The notes under the pieces were generated by a model. The model was not told where the DNA came from, did not search any database, and saw only the letters and a list, made by a program, of their open reading frames with translations. 64,000 nt of DNA from Stappia sp. 28M-7 (GTDB lineage Bacteria; Pseudomonadota; Alphaproteobacteria; Rhizobiales; Stappiaceae), in NCBI RefSeq assembly GCF_014252955.1, contig NZ_JACMIA010000001.1:4268501-4332500 (forward strand). Direction: 5' to 3'. Every line of letters starts with the position of its first letter. Within the stretch, counting starts at the first letter, position 1. Of the stretch, positions 26,430-35,075 are shown one piece after another. Both the position numbers and the translations under genes were made by a program.

Positions 26430-26916
26430 ACCGCCGACACGCAATTCCGTCGGAAATGGCGCCCGGTCCGGCGCTGATCGCCAGAAGAGCCGCTTGGCCG
26501 GGACAGCGCCGGCCAAGCGGCCCGACGCCGCACCTCGACGGCGCGCGCTTTTTTGCGCTCCCCGCCCGTCTGCCCGAACAGCTTCGACATCGCGTTTCCC
26601 GCCGGAGCTGCGAGCCCCGCCCCTGCCAATTCGGATCACACCTGCCTGCGAGCCGAACAGATAATCCACAGGCACCTGGCGCTTGCATGCGAGGATCTGG
26701 CGCGCGTTCCGCAAGGAACGGTGCGGAGACAGGACGGTCATTCCGTTACGTCATACGCCATTCCTCTCTTTCGCATCCAGCGCATGCTGGACTGTCGCTT
26801 TCGACATTGCTTAGATGCAGTCTGGTGATCCGCAAAAATGCGGCACATCGGGTCGGCGCCATCCGTTGAGGTCGGCGTCGGAGGAGCCCGAGACAACGAT
26901 AAGTCATGAGGGGACT
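26430..26916. other. Intergenic region with a large stem-loop
   Basis: About 487 bases without a supported gene. It begins with a strong inverted repeat at 26489-26521: GCCGCTTGGCCGG, loop GACAGCG, CCGGCCAAGCGGC. No T-tract follows, so it is either a Rho-assisted end of the argE transcript or an mRNA-stabilising hairpin. The last 150 bases are more AT-rich and should carry the promoter of the ABC operon. GAGGGG lies just before the binding-protein start. Confidence 0.5.
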
Positions 26917-28500
26917 ATGCGCATCAAATCGACAATAGCTGCGGCAGCACTCATCACGTCGCTGCTGGGAACGGCTGCATCGGCAGAAACGCTCCGCTAT
27001 GCCTTCCAGGGAACCCTGAACCAGCTCGATCCCTACTCCCTGAACGAGACCTTCACGCTTGGCACGCTCGGCAATGTCTACGAGGGTCTGACCCGGCGTG
27101 CTCCCGACCTCACGATCGAGCCCGGCCTGGCGGAGCGCTGGGAAATCCTTGAGCCGACCCGCTGGCGCTTCTATCTGCGCAAAGGCGTCAAGTTCCACAA
27201 CGGCAACGACTTCACGGCCGACGACGTGGTGTTCTCCGCCGAGCGCATCCGTTCCGAAGGCTCGGACCTCACAACGCGCATCGGCGCCGACGTGAAGGTC
27301 GAGAAGGTCGACGATCACACCGTCGACTTCGTGCTGACCGGCCCGAATCCCATTCTCCACTACGAGTGGGACACCTGGTACATCATGGACAAGGAATGGA
27401 CCGAGGCGAACAACGCCGTGAAGGTCACCTCCGCGTCCGACACCGCGCCGAACTATGCCTCGCTGCACGCCAACGGCACGGGCTCCTACAAGCTCATCAG
27501 CCATGAGCCGGGCGTGAAGACCACGTTCGAGAAGAACGAGAACTGGTGGGACAAGGTCGCCGGCAACATCGACAAGGTCGAGTTCACGCCGATCGGCTCC
27601 GACGCGACCCGCGTCGCGGCGCTGCTGTCGGGCGAGCTCGACATGGTGTTCCCGATCCCGGTGCAGGACATCAAGCGCGTCGAGGACAGCCCGCAGACCA
27701 AGGCCCTCACCGGTCCGGAGCTGCGCACCATCTTCCTCGGCTTCGACCAGAAGCGCGACGAGCTGCTCTATTCCAGCGTGAAGGGCAAGAACCCGTTCAA
27801 GGACGTGCGGGTCCGCAAAGCCTTCTACCAGGCCATCGACATGGACGCGATCCGCGACAAGGTGATGCGCGGCCTGTCGACCCCGTCCGCCCTGCTGATC
27901 TCGCCGTTCCAGTACTCGCGGTCGGACGAGTTCAAGCGTCACCCGTATGATCCCGAGGCCTCCAAGGCCCTGCTCGCCGAGGCCGGCTATGCGGACGGCT
28001 TCTCGGTCGGCATGGACTGCCCGAACGATCGCTACGTCAACGACGAGGCGATCTGCCAGGCGGTTGCCTCCTTCCTTGCCCGCGTCGGCATCAAGGTGGA
28101 TCTCAACGCCCAGCCCAAAGCGCAGTATTTCGCCAAGGTGCTGGCCTCGAACGGCTACGACACCTCGTTCTACCTGCTCGGCTGGACCCCGGGTTCCTTC
28201 GACAGCTGGAACGTGCTGCACAACATCACCGGCTGCCGCGACGACAAGGGTAAGGGTGGCCCCTTCAACCTCGGCGGCTACTGCAATCCGAAGGTCGACG
28301 AGCTGGCAGCGCAGATTCTCGTCGAGAACGACGCGACCAAGCGCGACGAGCTGATTGCCCAGGCTTTCACCATCGTGCATGAGGACGTGTCCCACATCCC
28401 GCTGCACCAGCAGGCGCTGGCCTGGGGTGTCGCCGAGAACGTCGACGTCGTGCAGCGTGCGGACGACCAGTTCCACTATCGCTGGGTCGTCAAGAAGTAA
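26917..28500 (+). CDS. ABC transporter substrate-binding protein, family 5 (peptide/opine type)
   Basis: Periplasmic SBP_bac_5 protein of 527 residues. The signal peptide is residues 1-23 (ends AASA, mature ETLRYAFQG). The family signature is LYEGLTRR-like: GNVYEGLTRRAPDLTIEPGLAERWE, followed by FYLRKGVKFHNGNDFTADDVVFS. The C-terminal part has an unusual cysteine pair around CPNDRYVNDEAIC and TGCRDDKGKGG..GGYCNP, suggesting disulfides. Ligands in the family are peptides, opines, nickel or glutathione; which one applies here is not visible. First gene of a five-gene operon. Confidence 0.9.
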   Translation: MRIKSTIAAAALITSLLGTAASAETLRYAFQGTLNQLDPYSLNETFTLGTLGNVYEGLTRRAPDLTIEPGLAERWEILEPTRWRFYLRKGVKFHNGNDFTADDVVFSAERIRSEGSDLTTRIGADVKVEKVDDHTVDFVLTGPNPILHYEWDTWYIMDKEWTEANNAVKVTSASDTAPNYASLHANGTGSYKLISHEPGVKTTFEKNENWWDKVAGNIDKVEFTPIGSDATRVAALLSGELDMVFPIPVQDIKRVEDSPQTKALTGPELRTIFLGFDQKRDELLYSSVKGKNPFKDVRVRKAFYQAIDMDAIRDKVMRGLSTPSALLISPFQYSRSDEFKRHPYDPEASKALLAEAGYADGFSVGMDCPNDRYVNDEAICQAVASFLARVGIKVDLNAQPKAQYFAKVLASNGYDTSFYLLGWTPGSFDSWNVLHNITGCRDDKGKGGPFNLGGYCNPKVDELAAQILVENDATKRDELIAQAFTIVHEDVSHIPLHQQALAWGVAENVDVVQRADDQFHYRWVVKK

Positions 28501-28519
28501 CACCGGCGCCCTGCCGGTT

Positions 28520-28556
28520 CTGCAGCCCGGACTCTCGTGCCGGGCTGCAGCCTTTT
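28520..28556 (+). terminator. Intercistronic attenuator hairpin after the binding-protein gene
   Basis: CTGCAGCCCGG, loop ACTCTCGTG, CCGGGCTGCAG (perfect 11-bp stem), then CCTTTTC. It lies between the binding protein and the first permease gene, so partial termination or 3'-end protection would yield more binding protein than permease. Confidence 0.65.
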
Positions 28557-28647
28557 CTCGGTAATCCCGCCCGACGACAGAAGGGATCCGCCGGAGCGAA
28601 ACCGGAACCTGCGACCCGAAGGTCGAGGTACCTGACGCAGAGGCCCC

Positions 28648-29625
28648 ATGCTCGCCTTCACAATCCGCCGCCTCCTGCAGGCCATCCTGGTCATGCTTGT
28701 CGTGGCCCTGATCTCCTTCACCCTGTTCCGTTTCGTCGGCGACCCGGTCAACCAGATGGTCGGTGTCGAGACGACGCCAGAGCAACGCGAGGCGCTGCGC
28801 GAGCGCCTTGGCCTCAACGACCCGATGCTCGTCCAGTTCGGCCGCTTCATCACCAAGGCGGCACAGTTCGACTTCGGCACCTCCTACCAGTTCCGCCAAC
28901 CCGTCGCCGAACTGGTCGGGCGCCGCTTGCCGGCGACCCTGGAGCTCTCCCTGGTCTCGGCCCTGTTCGCCCTGCTCGTCGGTATCCCGATGGGCGTCTA
29001 CACGGGCCTGCACCGGGACAGCTGGCTGTCGAAACTCTTCCTGTCGATCTCGCTGATCGGCATCTCGCTCCCCACCTTCTTCATCGGCATTCTGCTGATC
29101 TTCGTCTTCGCAGTGACCCTGCAATGGCTGCCGAGTTTCGGCCGCGGCGAAGTCGTGCAACTGGGCTGGTGGTCCACGGGTCTGCTCACCTGGAGCGGCA
29201 TCAAGGCGTTGATCCTGCCCGCCATCACGCTCGGCCTGTTCCAGATGACGCTGATCATGCGCCTGGTGCGGTCGGAGATGCTGGAAGTGATCCGCACCGA
29301 CTACATCAAGTTCGCCCGCGCCCGGGGGTTGCGTCAGCGCAGCATCAACTTCCGACACGCACTCAAGAACACCCTCGTCCCGGTCATCACCATCACCGGC
29401 CTGCAGCTCGGCTCGATCATCGCCTTCGCCATCATCACCGAAACGGTGTTCCAGTGGCCGGGCATGGGCCTGCTGTTCCTGCAGGCGGTCCAGAATGTCG
29501 ATATCCCGATCATGGCGGCCTACCTGATGCTGATCGCCTTCCTGTTCGTGATCATCAATCTGATCGTCGACCTGCTCTATTTCCGCGTCGATCCGCGCTT
29601 GCGGGTCGAGCGTGCAGCGCACTAG
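28648..29625 (+). CDS. ABC permease, DppB/OppB type
   Basis: Inner-membrane permease of 325 residues. The N-terminus MLAFTIRRLLQAILVMLVVALISFTLFR is the conserved DppB start. A periplasmic loop with TPEQREALRERLGLNDP follows, then six helices. The coupling loop near residue 215 reads IRTDYIKFARARGLRQRSINFRHALKNTL. It pairs with the DppC-type protein encoded nine bases downstream to form the pore of the family 5 transporter. Confidence 0.93.
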   Translation: MLAFTIRRLLQAILVMLVVALISFTLFRFVGDPVNQMVGVETTPEQREALRERLGLNDPMLVQFGRFITKAAQFDFGTSYQFRQPVAELVGRRLPATLELSLVSALFALLVGIPMGVYTGLHRDSWLSKLFLSISLIGISLPTFFIGILLIFVFAVTLQWLPSFGRGEVVQLGWWSTGLLTWSGIKALILPAITLGLFQMTLIMRLVRSEMLEVIRTDYIKFARARGLRQRSINFRHALKNTLVPVITITGLQLGSIIAFAIITETVFQWPGMGLLFLQAVQNVDIPIMAAYLMLIAFLFVIINLIVDLLYFRVDPRLRVERAAH

Positions 29626-29634
29626 GAGGCGATC

Positions 29635-30594
29635 ATGACCAATGCCACCGACGAGAGCGCAATCAAGCAGGACGCGCGCGGCCGCAGCAGGCTGTCGCGC
29701 ATGCTCGACAGCGACATCATGCACTCCTTCCTGCGGTCGAAGGTCACCATCCTCTCCGCGATCGTGACGCTCTTGTTCCTGTTCGGCGCGGCCCTTGCGC
29801 CCTGGATCGCCCCGCATAATCCGTTCGACCTCGCCAGTATCTCCATTCTCGATGCACGGTTGCCGCCGGTCGGCATGGAGTATTCCGATCCGAACTATCT
29901 TCTGGGCACCGACGACCAGGGCCGCGACGTGTTCTCGGGCATCCTGTACGGCGCCCGCATCTCCATCGCCGTCGGCTTCCTGTCGGTGTTCTTCGCCGCT
30001 ATCGTCGGCGTGCTGCTGGGACTGATCGCCGGCTATGTCGGCGGCAAGGTCGATGCGGTCATCATGCGCGTGGCCGAAGTGCAGCTGACCTTCCCGGCGA
30101 TCCTGATCGCGCTGCTGGTCGATGGCGTCGCCCGCGCCGTCTTCGGCAATCTCGACCGCGAACGCTTCGCATTCTGGATTCTGGTCTTCTCCATCGCACT
30201 GTCCTTCTGGGTTCAGTTCGCCCGTACGGTGCGCGGCTCGACGCTGGTGGAGCGCAACAAGGAATATGTGCAGGCTGCCCGGCTGATCGGCATCCCGCCC
30301 TTCCTGATCATGATCCGGCATGTGCTGCCCAACGTCATCGGGCCGGTGCTGGTCATCGCTACGATCAATCTCGGCCTCGCGATCATCACCGAGGCGACCC
30401 TGTCGTTCCTCGGCGTCGGCATCCCGCCCACCCAGCCCTCGCTCGGAACGCTGGTGCGCATCGGCAACGACTTCCTGTTCTCGGGAGAGTGGTGGATTGC
30501 GATGTTCCCCGGCTGCGCGCTCGCCGTGCTGGTGCTGGCGGTGAACCTTCTGGGCGATTGGCTGCGCGATGCCCTCAACCCGAAACTGCGCTGA
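29635..30594 (+). CDS. ABC permease, DppC/OppC type
   Basis: Second permease of 319 residues. The cytoplasmic N-terminus carries the OppC_N helix (SFLRSKVTILSAIVTLLFLFG). NYLLGTDDQGRDVFSGILYGARISI is the classic DppC motif. The coupling loop reads RNKEYVQAARLIGIPPFLIMIRHVLPNVIGP. The last helix ends in LLGDWLRDALNPKLR, typical of the family. AGGAGG precedes the ATG at 29635. It forms a heterodimer with the upstream DppB-type subunit. Confidence 0.93.
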   Translation: MTNATDESAIKQDARGRSRLSRMLDSDIMHSFLRSKVTILSAIVTLLFLFGAALAPWIAPHNPFDLASISILDARLPPVGMEYSDPNYLLGTDDQGRDVFSGILYGARISIAVGFLSVFFAAIVGVLLGLIAGYVGGKVDAVIMRVAEVQLTFPAILIALLVDGVARAVFGNLDRERFAFWILVFSIALSFWVQFARTVRGSTLVERNKEYVQAARLIGIPPFLIMIRHVLPNVIGPVLVIATINLGLAIITEATLSFLGVGIPPTQPSLGTLVRIGNDFLFSGEWWIAMFPGCALAVLVLAVNLLGDWLRDALNPKLR

Positions 30595-30621
30595 CATGAA
30601 CACGGACAGAGACGGCTGATC

Positions 30622-31608
30622 ATGACGAGACATCCCCTGCTTTCCGTGAAGGACCTTCGGGTCGAATTCCCCACCCGTCGCGGCGTGCTGACGGCGATCG
30701 ACGGCATCTCGTTCAACCTGCGCGAAGGTGAAGTGCTGGGCGTCGTCGGCGAGTCCGGCGCAGGCAAATCGATCACCGGCACGGCGGTGATCGGCCTGCT
30801 CGAGCCACCCGGGCGCATTGCCGGCGGCGAGATCCGCCTCAAGGGCGAGCGCATCGACAACCTGTCGCCGGCCGCAATGCGCAAGCTGCGCGGCAAGCGC
30901 ATCGGCATGGTCTTTCAAGACCCGCTGACCAGCCTCAATCCGCTCTTCACCATCGGCGACCAGATCATCGAAACGATCATGACGCACCTGCCCGTCTCCG
31001 AGCGGGAGGCGCGCGACCGGGCGGTGGCGCTGCTGGAGGAAGTCGGCATTCCGGCGGCCGGACAACGACTGTCCGCCTATCCGCATCAGTTCTCGGGAGG
31101 CATGCGCCAACGCGTGGTGATCGCCCTTGCCCTGTGCGCCGAGCCGGAACTGGTGATCGCAGACGAACCGACCACCGCTCTCGACGTTTCGGTGCAGTCG
31201 CAGATCATCCGCCTTCTGCAGCGCGTATGCCGCGACCACGGCACGGCGGTGATGCTGATCACCCACGACATGGGCGTCATCGCCGAGACCGCCGACCGGG
31301 TGGCCGTGATGTATTCCGGGCGCATCGCCGAGATCGGACCGGTCAAGGATGTCATCAAGTCTCCCAGCCACCCCTACACGATCGGTCTGATGGGCGCGAT
31401 TCCCTCCCTCACCGGAGACCACGACCGGCTGACCCAGATCCCCGGGTCCATGCCCCGGCTCGATTCCATTCCCAGCGGCTGCGCCTTCAATCCGCGCTGC
31501 TCGCTGACGATGGACCGCTGCCGCGTCGAACGGCCCGACCTGATGCCCGCCGGCGAAAGCCACGCCGCCTGCTGGAAACTGCTGGAAACCGAAGGGGCAG
31601 GCCGATGA
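30622..31608 (+). CDS. ABC ATP-binding protein, DppD/OppD type
   Basis: ATPase of 328 residues. Walker A GESGAGKS, Q-loop MVFQDPLTSLNPLFTIG, signature FSGGMRQRVVIALAL, Walker B LVIADEPTTALD and switch ITHDMGVIAE. The C-terminal oligopeptide-transport extension holds SGCAFNPRCSLTMDRC; in this group the Cys residues can bind an Fe-S cluster. Its stop codon overlaps the start of the DppF-type gene (ATGA), so the two ATPases are translationally coupled. Confidence 0.93.
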   Translation: MTRHPLLSVKDLRVEFPTRRGVLTAIDGISFNLREGEVLGVVGESGAGKSITGTAVIGLLEPPGRIAGGEIRLKGERIDNLSPAAMRKLRGKRIGMVFQDPLTSLNPLFTIGDQIIETIMTHLPVSEREARDRAVALLEEVGIPAAGQRLSAYPHQFSGGMRQRVVIALALCAEPELVIADEPTTALDVSVQSQIIRLLQRVCRDHGTAVMLITHDMGVIAETADRVAVMYSGRIAEIGPVKDVIKSPSHPYTIGLMGAIPSLTGDHDRLTQIPGSMPRLDSIPSGCAFNPRCSLTMDRCRVERPDLMPAGESHAACWKLLETEGAGR

Positions 31609-32633
31609 GCACAGCCACGCAGCACGCCGTCGCCGATAACGACCCTGTTGTCGAGGTCCGCTCGCTCTCGCGGACGTTCGACGTTTCAAAGCCCTGGCTC
31701 AACCGGGTACTGGAGCGCACGCCAAAAGCCTTCCTCAAGGCAGCCCAGGACATTTCCTTCTCCATTTCGAAGGGCGAGACCTTTGCGCTGGTGGGAGAAT
31801 CCGGCTCGGGCAAGTCGACCGTCGCCAAGATGGTCGTCGGCCTGCTGGAGGCAAGCGCAGGCGAGATCCGCATCGAGGGCGTCGACATGCGCTCGCGCCG
31901 CCAGTCGGGACAGGAGATGCGCGACCTGCGCCGGCGGATCCAGATGATCTTCCAGGACCCATACGCGAGCCTCAACCCGCGCTGGCGGGTCGACCGGATC
32001 ATCGCGGAGCCGATCCGCGCCTTCCAGCTGGAAAGTTCCGAGGCGGCGATTTCCGCCCGTGTCGGCGAACTGCTTGAACTGGTTCGCCTGCATCCGCGCG
32101 ATGGCGCGAAGTATCCGCACGAGTTTTCCGGCGGACAGCGGCAGCGTATCTGCATTGCCCGCGCGCTTGCGTCAAAGCCCGAGTTCCTGGTCTGCGATGA
32201 GCCGACCTCGGCGCTGGATGTGTCGGTACAGGCGCAGATCCTCAACCTGATGCGCGACCTGCAGGACGAGTTCGGGCTGACCTACCTTTTCATCAGCCAT
32301 GACCTCGCCGTGGTCCGCCACATGGCCAAGCGCATCGGCGTGATGTATCTCGGCCGCCTCGTCGAAGTAGCTGAAAGCCATGAGCTTTTCCGCAATCCAA
32401 GCCACCCCTACACCCGGATGCTGCTGGCCGCGATCCCCGACCTGGAGATGACCGGCACACCTCGCCGGCCCGTCGAAGGCGAGATCCCCAATCCGATCAA
32501 TCCGCCGAGCGGCTGCGCCTTCCATCCGCGCTGTCCCCTCGCGAACGAGCGCTGCAAAAACGAGCTGCCTCTGCTGCGGGATACCGGCAGCGCCGGGGTC
32601 GCCTGTCATGCCGTCGAGGAAGGGCGGGCCTGA
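31605..32633 (+). CDS. ABC ATP-binding protein, DppF/OppF type
   Basis: Second ATPase of 342 residues, starting at the ATG at 31605 that overlaps the previous stop. Walker [11 protein letters not shown]-loop [16 protein letters not shown], signature [15 protein letters not shown], Walker [13 protein letters not shown], switch [10 protein letters not shown]. The C-terminal extension has [15 protein letters not shown]. The N-terminal segment [21 protein letters not shown] before the first strand is typical of DppF subunits. Last gene of the operon. Confidence 0.93.
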   Translation: MSTATQHAVADNDPVVEVRSLSRTFDVSKPWLNRVLERTPKAFLKAAQDISFSISKGETFALVGESGSGKSTVAKMVVGLLEASAGEIRIEGVDMRSRRQSGQEMRDLRRRIQMIFQDPYASLNPRWRVDRIIAEPIRAFQLESSEAAISARVGELLELVRLHPRDGAKYPHEFSGGQRQRICIARALASKPEFLVCDEPTSALDVSVQAQILNLMRDLQDEFGLTYLFISHDLAVVRHMAKRIGVMYLGRLVEVAESHELFRNPSHPYTRMLLAAIPDLEMTGTPRRPVEGEIPNPINPPSGCAFHPRCPLANERCKNELPLLRDTGSAGVACHAVEEGRA

Positions 32634-32648
32634 CCTCGCCCTGCCCCC

Positions 32649-32679
32649 TTGACCTTCCAGTGACCGGAAGTCCTATACC
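32649..32679 (+). promoter_or_regulatory. CueR-type copper-responsive promoter of copA
   Basis: The -35 box TTGACC (32649-32654) and -10 box TATACC (32674-32679) are 19 bases apart, the over-long spacing typical of MerR-family promoters. Between them is the dyad CTTCC (32654-32658), seven bases, GGAAG (32666-32670). This matches the layout of the Escherichia coli copA promoter bound by CueR. The copA start is about 70 bases downstream. No cueR gene is in the window. Confidence 0.8.
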
Positions 32680-32748
32680 CGCTGCCGACACCATCGGAAC
32701 CTGTCCTGCCCTCCTGCCGGACAGGGCTCCTGCAACGGAGATCAGCGG

Positions 32749-35007
32749 ATGACACAAGCCGCCCCCCAAATGCGTGACGCACTCCCGGCCTCGCCGCCCG
32801 GAGCCACGCCTCTCGTTCATCTCGATATCGGCGGAATGACCTGCGCGGCCTGCTCGGCACGCATCGAGAAAGTCCTGAGCCGCAAGCCCGGCATCTTGCG
32901 CGCCACCGTGAACCTGCCGCTGGAGACAGCGGTGGTCCAGACGGACGGCAGCGTGACGGCCGGAGACATCATTTCCGCGGTGGAGGCGACGGGATATACC
33001 GCCCGCGAGCGCTCCACCGGGTGGCAGGAAGAAAAGCGCCGACAGGACGAAACCGACGCCCGCATTCGCCGCGAAGAACGGCAGACGCTGCTTCTGCTGA
33101 TTTTCTCCGCTCTCATGTCGGCCCCGATGGTCGCTTCGATGGTGGCAATGCCCTTCGGCGTCATGCTGATGCCCCCGGGCTGGCTGCAGGCCATTCTGGC
33201 GGGTCTGGTGCAGGTTCTGGCCGGGCGCCGCTTCTATGTGGGCGCCTTCAAGGCACTGGCCGGCGGCGGCGCCAACATGGACGTGCTGGTGGTCCTCGGC
33301 ACGACCGCGGCCTATGGCTACAGCCTTGTCCTAACCGTGATGGCCTGGCCGCAGGAGCCCGGACATCTCTATTTCGAGGCCTCTTCGGTCATCCTGACGC
33401 TGATCCTGTTCGGCAAGCTGCTGGAAATGCGCGCAAAGCGCACCACCACGGCCGCCATCCGGGCCTTGAGCGAGTTGAAGCCCCAGATCGCCCACAAGAT
33501 CTCGGGCGAGGATATCGAGACCGTGCCGGTCGAGAGCCTGTTTCCGGGCGACGCCATTCTCGTGCGCCCCGGCGAGCGTGTGCCGGTAGACGGCACCGTG
33601 CGCGACGGCGCCAGCGAGGTGGACGAAGCGCTTCTGACCGGCGAAAGCATGCCGGTCGCCAAGGCCGCCGGTGACGAGGTCATCGGCGGGACGATCAACG
33701 GATCGGGCGCTCTGACCGTCGAGGTCAGCGCCGTTGCGGGCGACAGCAAGCTCGCCTCGATCATCCGCCTCGTCGAGAATGCGCAGAACTCCCGTGCGCC
33801 AGTGCAGAAACTGGTGGACAAGGTCTCCGCGATCTTCGTGCCCGTCGTCGTCCTGGTGGCGCTGGCCACTTTCGCGGGCTGGTGGTTCTCGGGCGCCGGT
33901 CTCGATGCCGCCATTGGTGCCACAGTCGCCGTTCTGGTGATCGCCTGTCCCTGTGCGCTCGGCCTTGCGACCCCGACGGCACTGGTCGCCGGAACCGGGG
34001 CGGCGGCACGCGCCGGCATCCTGATCCGGGACATTGAGGCTCTCGAAACCGCGCATTCGGTAAACACGGTCGTGTTCGACAAGACCGGCACGCTTACCCG
34101 CGGCACCCCCGCAGTCACGGACATCCGTGCCTTCGACGGCAACCAGGATCGCCTGCTGCGCATCGCCGCCAGCGCCCAGCTTCCCAGCGAGCATCCGCTG
34201 GCGGGCGCCATCGTCGCAGCCGCACGCGAGCGCGGCCTCGAACTGTCGCGACCCGGAAACTTCCGAGCCGTTACCGGCCAGGGCATCATTGCGGAAATCG
34301 CCGATGAACAGGTCCTGATCGGCAACCGCCGGCTGCTGGAAAACAACTCGGTCGACACGTTCCTCGTGCTGCAGATCTTCCGTGAGTTCGAAGCACAGGG
34401 AAAGACCTGCGCAGGCGTTGCGGTTGCCGGCCGGGCTGTCGGCGTGATCGCGATGGCCGACACCTTGCGCGATGAGACCCCCGCCGCCCTGAAGCGCCTT
34501 GCCGACATGGACATCGAGACGGTGATGCTCACCGGCGACACGGAAGCCGTGGCACGAGCCGTCGCCGCCGAGGCCGGCATCGGCCGGGTGATCGCCGGTG
34601 TCGCACCTGAAGGAAAGGCGGAGACCATCGCCGACCTCACGGGAGCCGGCCGGACCGTCGCCATGGTCGGCGACGGGGTGAACGATGCGCCCGCGCTCGC
34701 TGCGGCCAGCGTCGGCATTGCCATGGGCAGCGGCACGGAAGTAGCCATGGAAACGGCGGGCGTCACCTTGATGCGCTCCCGCCCCGATCTCGTCGCCGAC
34801 GCGATCGACATTTCCCGCGCCACGGTTCGCAAGATCCGCCAGAACCTCTTCTGGGCCTTCATCTACAATGTTGTGGGGATCCCGCTTGCCGCGCTCGGCA
34901 TGCTGACGCCGGCCCTTGCGGGAGCGGCCATGGCCCTGTCGTCGGTCTCCGTCGTCACCAACGCGGCTCTCCTGCGCCGCTGGCGGGCGCAGGAGAGCCG
35001 GAAATGA
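32749..35007 (+). CDS. copA: Copper-exporting P1B-type ATPase
   Basis: Heavy-metal ATPase of 752 residues. One N-terminal HMA domain (residues 22-88) with GMTCAACS (Cys 32, 35). Membrane segments start at about 113. The actuator motif is LLTGESMPV. The transmembrane metal site is CPC (400-402, in ACPCALGLATPTA). Phosphorylation Asp 444 lies in DKTGTLT, with SEHPLAG in the nucleotide domain and GDGVNDAPAL at the hinge. CPC plus the later Asn-Tyr (YNVVGIP) and Met-Ser residues indicate Cu(I) export. Only one HMA domain is present where some CopA proteins have two. Control by a CueR-type promoter upstream fits copper detoxification. Confidence 0.95.
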   Translation: MTQAAPQMRDALPASPPGATPLVHLDIGGMTCAACSARIEKVLSRKPGILRATVNLPLETAVVQTDGSVTAGDIISAVEATGYTARERSTGWQEEKRRQDETDARIRREERQTLLLLIFSALMSAPMVASMVAMPFGVMLMPPGWLQAILAGLVQVLAGRRFYVGAFKALAGGGANMDVLVVLGTTAAYGYSLVLTVMAWPQEPGHLYFEASSVILTLILFGKLLEMRAKRTTTAAIRALSELKPQIAHKISGEDIETVPVESLFPGDAILVRPGERVPVDGTVRDGASEVDEALLTGESMPVAKAAGDEVIGGTINGSGALTVEVSAVAGDSKLASIIRLVENAQNSRAPVQKLVDKVSAIFVPVVVLVALATFAGWWFSGAGLDAAIGATVAVLVIACPCALGLATPTALVAGTGAAARAGILIRDIEALETAHSVNTVVFDKTGTLTRGTPAVTDIRAFDGNQDRLLRIAASAQLPSEHPLAGAIVAAARERGLELSRPGNFRAVTGQGIIAEIADEQVLIGNRRLLENNSVDTFLVLQIFREFEAQGKTCAGVAVAGRAVGVIAMADTLRDETPAALKRLADMDIETVMLTGDTEAVARAVAAEAGIGRVIAGVAPEGKAETIADLTGAGRTVAMVGDGVNDAPALAAASVGIAMGSGTEVAMETAGVTLMRSRPDLVADAIDISRATVRKIRQNLFWAFIYNVVGIPLAALGMLTPALAGAAMALSSVSVVTNAALLRRWRAQESRK

Positions 35008-35032
35008 CCGTAGGCCATTGATCTGCGCTATA

Positions 35033-35043
35033 TTGTAATACAA
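35033..35043. promoter_or_regulatory. FadR-subfamily (GntR) operator candidate
   Basis: Perfect 11-bp dyad TTGTA-A-TACAA in an AT-rich island 33 bases upstream of the pentonate dehydratase. It fits the TNGTNNNACNA consensus known for FadR-subfamily GntR regulators, which often control sugar-acid catabolism. No GntR gene is in the window. Confidence 0.55.
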
Positions 35044-35075
35044 ATAGAGCTATCAGTTGGCCATCGGAGACAAGC

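Noticed and set aside
26489..26521. Strong hairpin after argE as an intrinsic terminator
   Set aside because: No T-tract follows on either strand, so I record it only as a stem-loop within the intergenic region.
26746..31689. A minus-strand frame open for about 1,650 codons opposite the peptide-type ABC operon
   Set aside because: It mirrors the third-codon-position GC bias of the plus-strand genes. The translation is Asp/Gly/Arg/His/Gln-rich with no domain, while the opposite strand encodes five clear family members.
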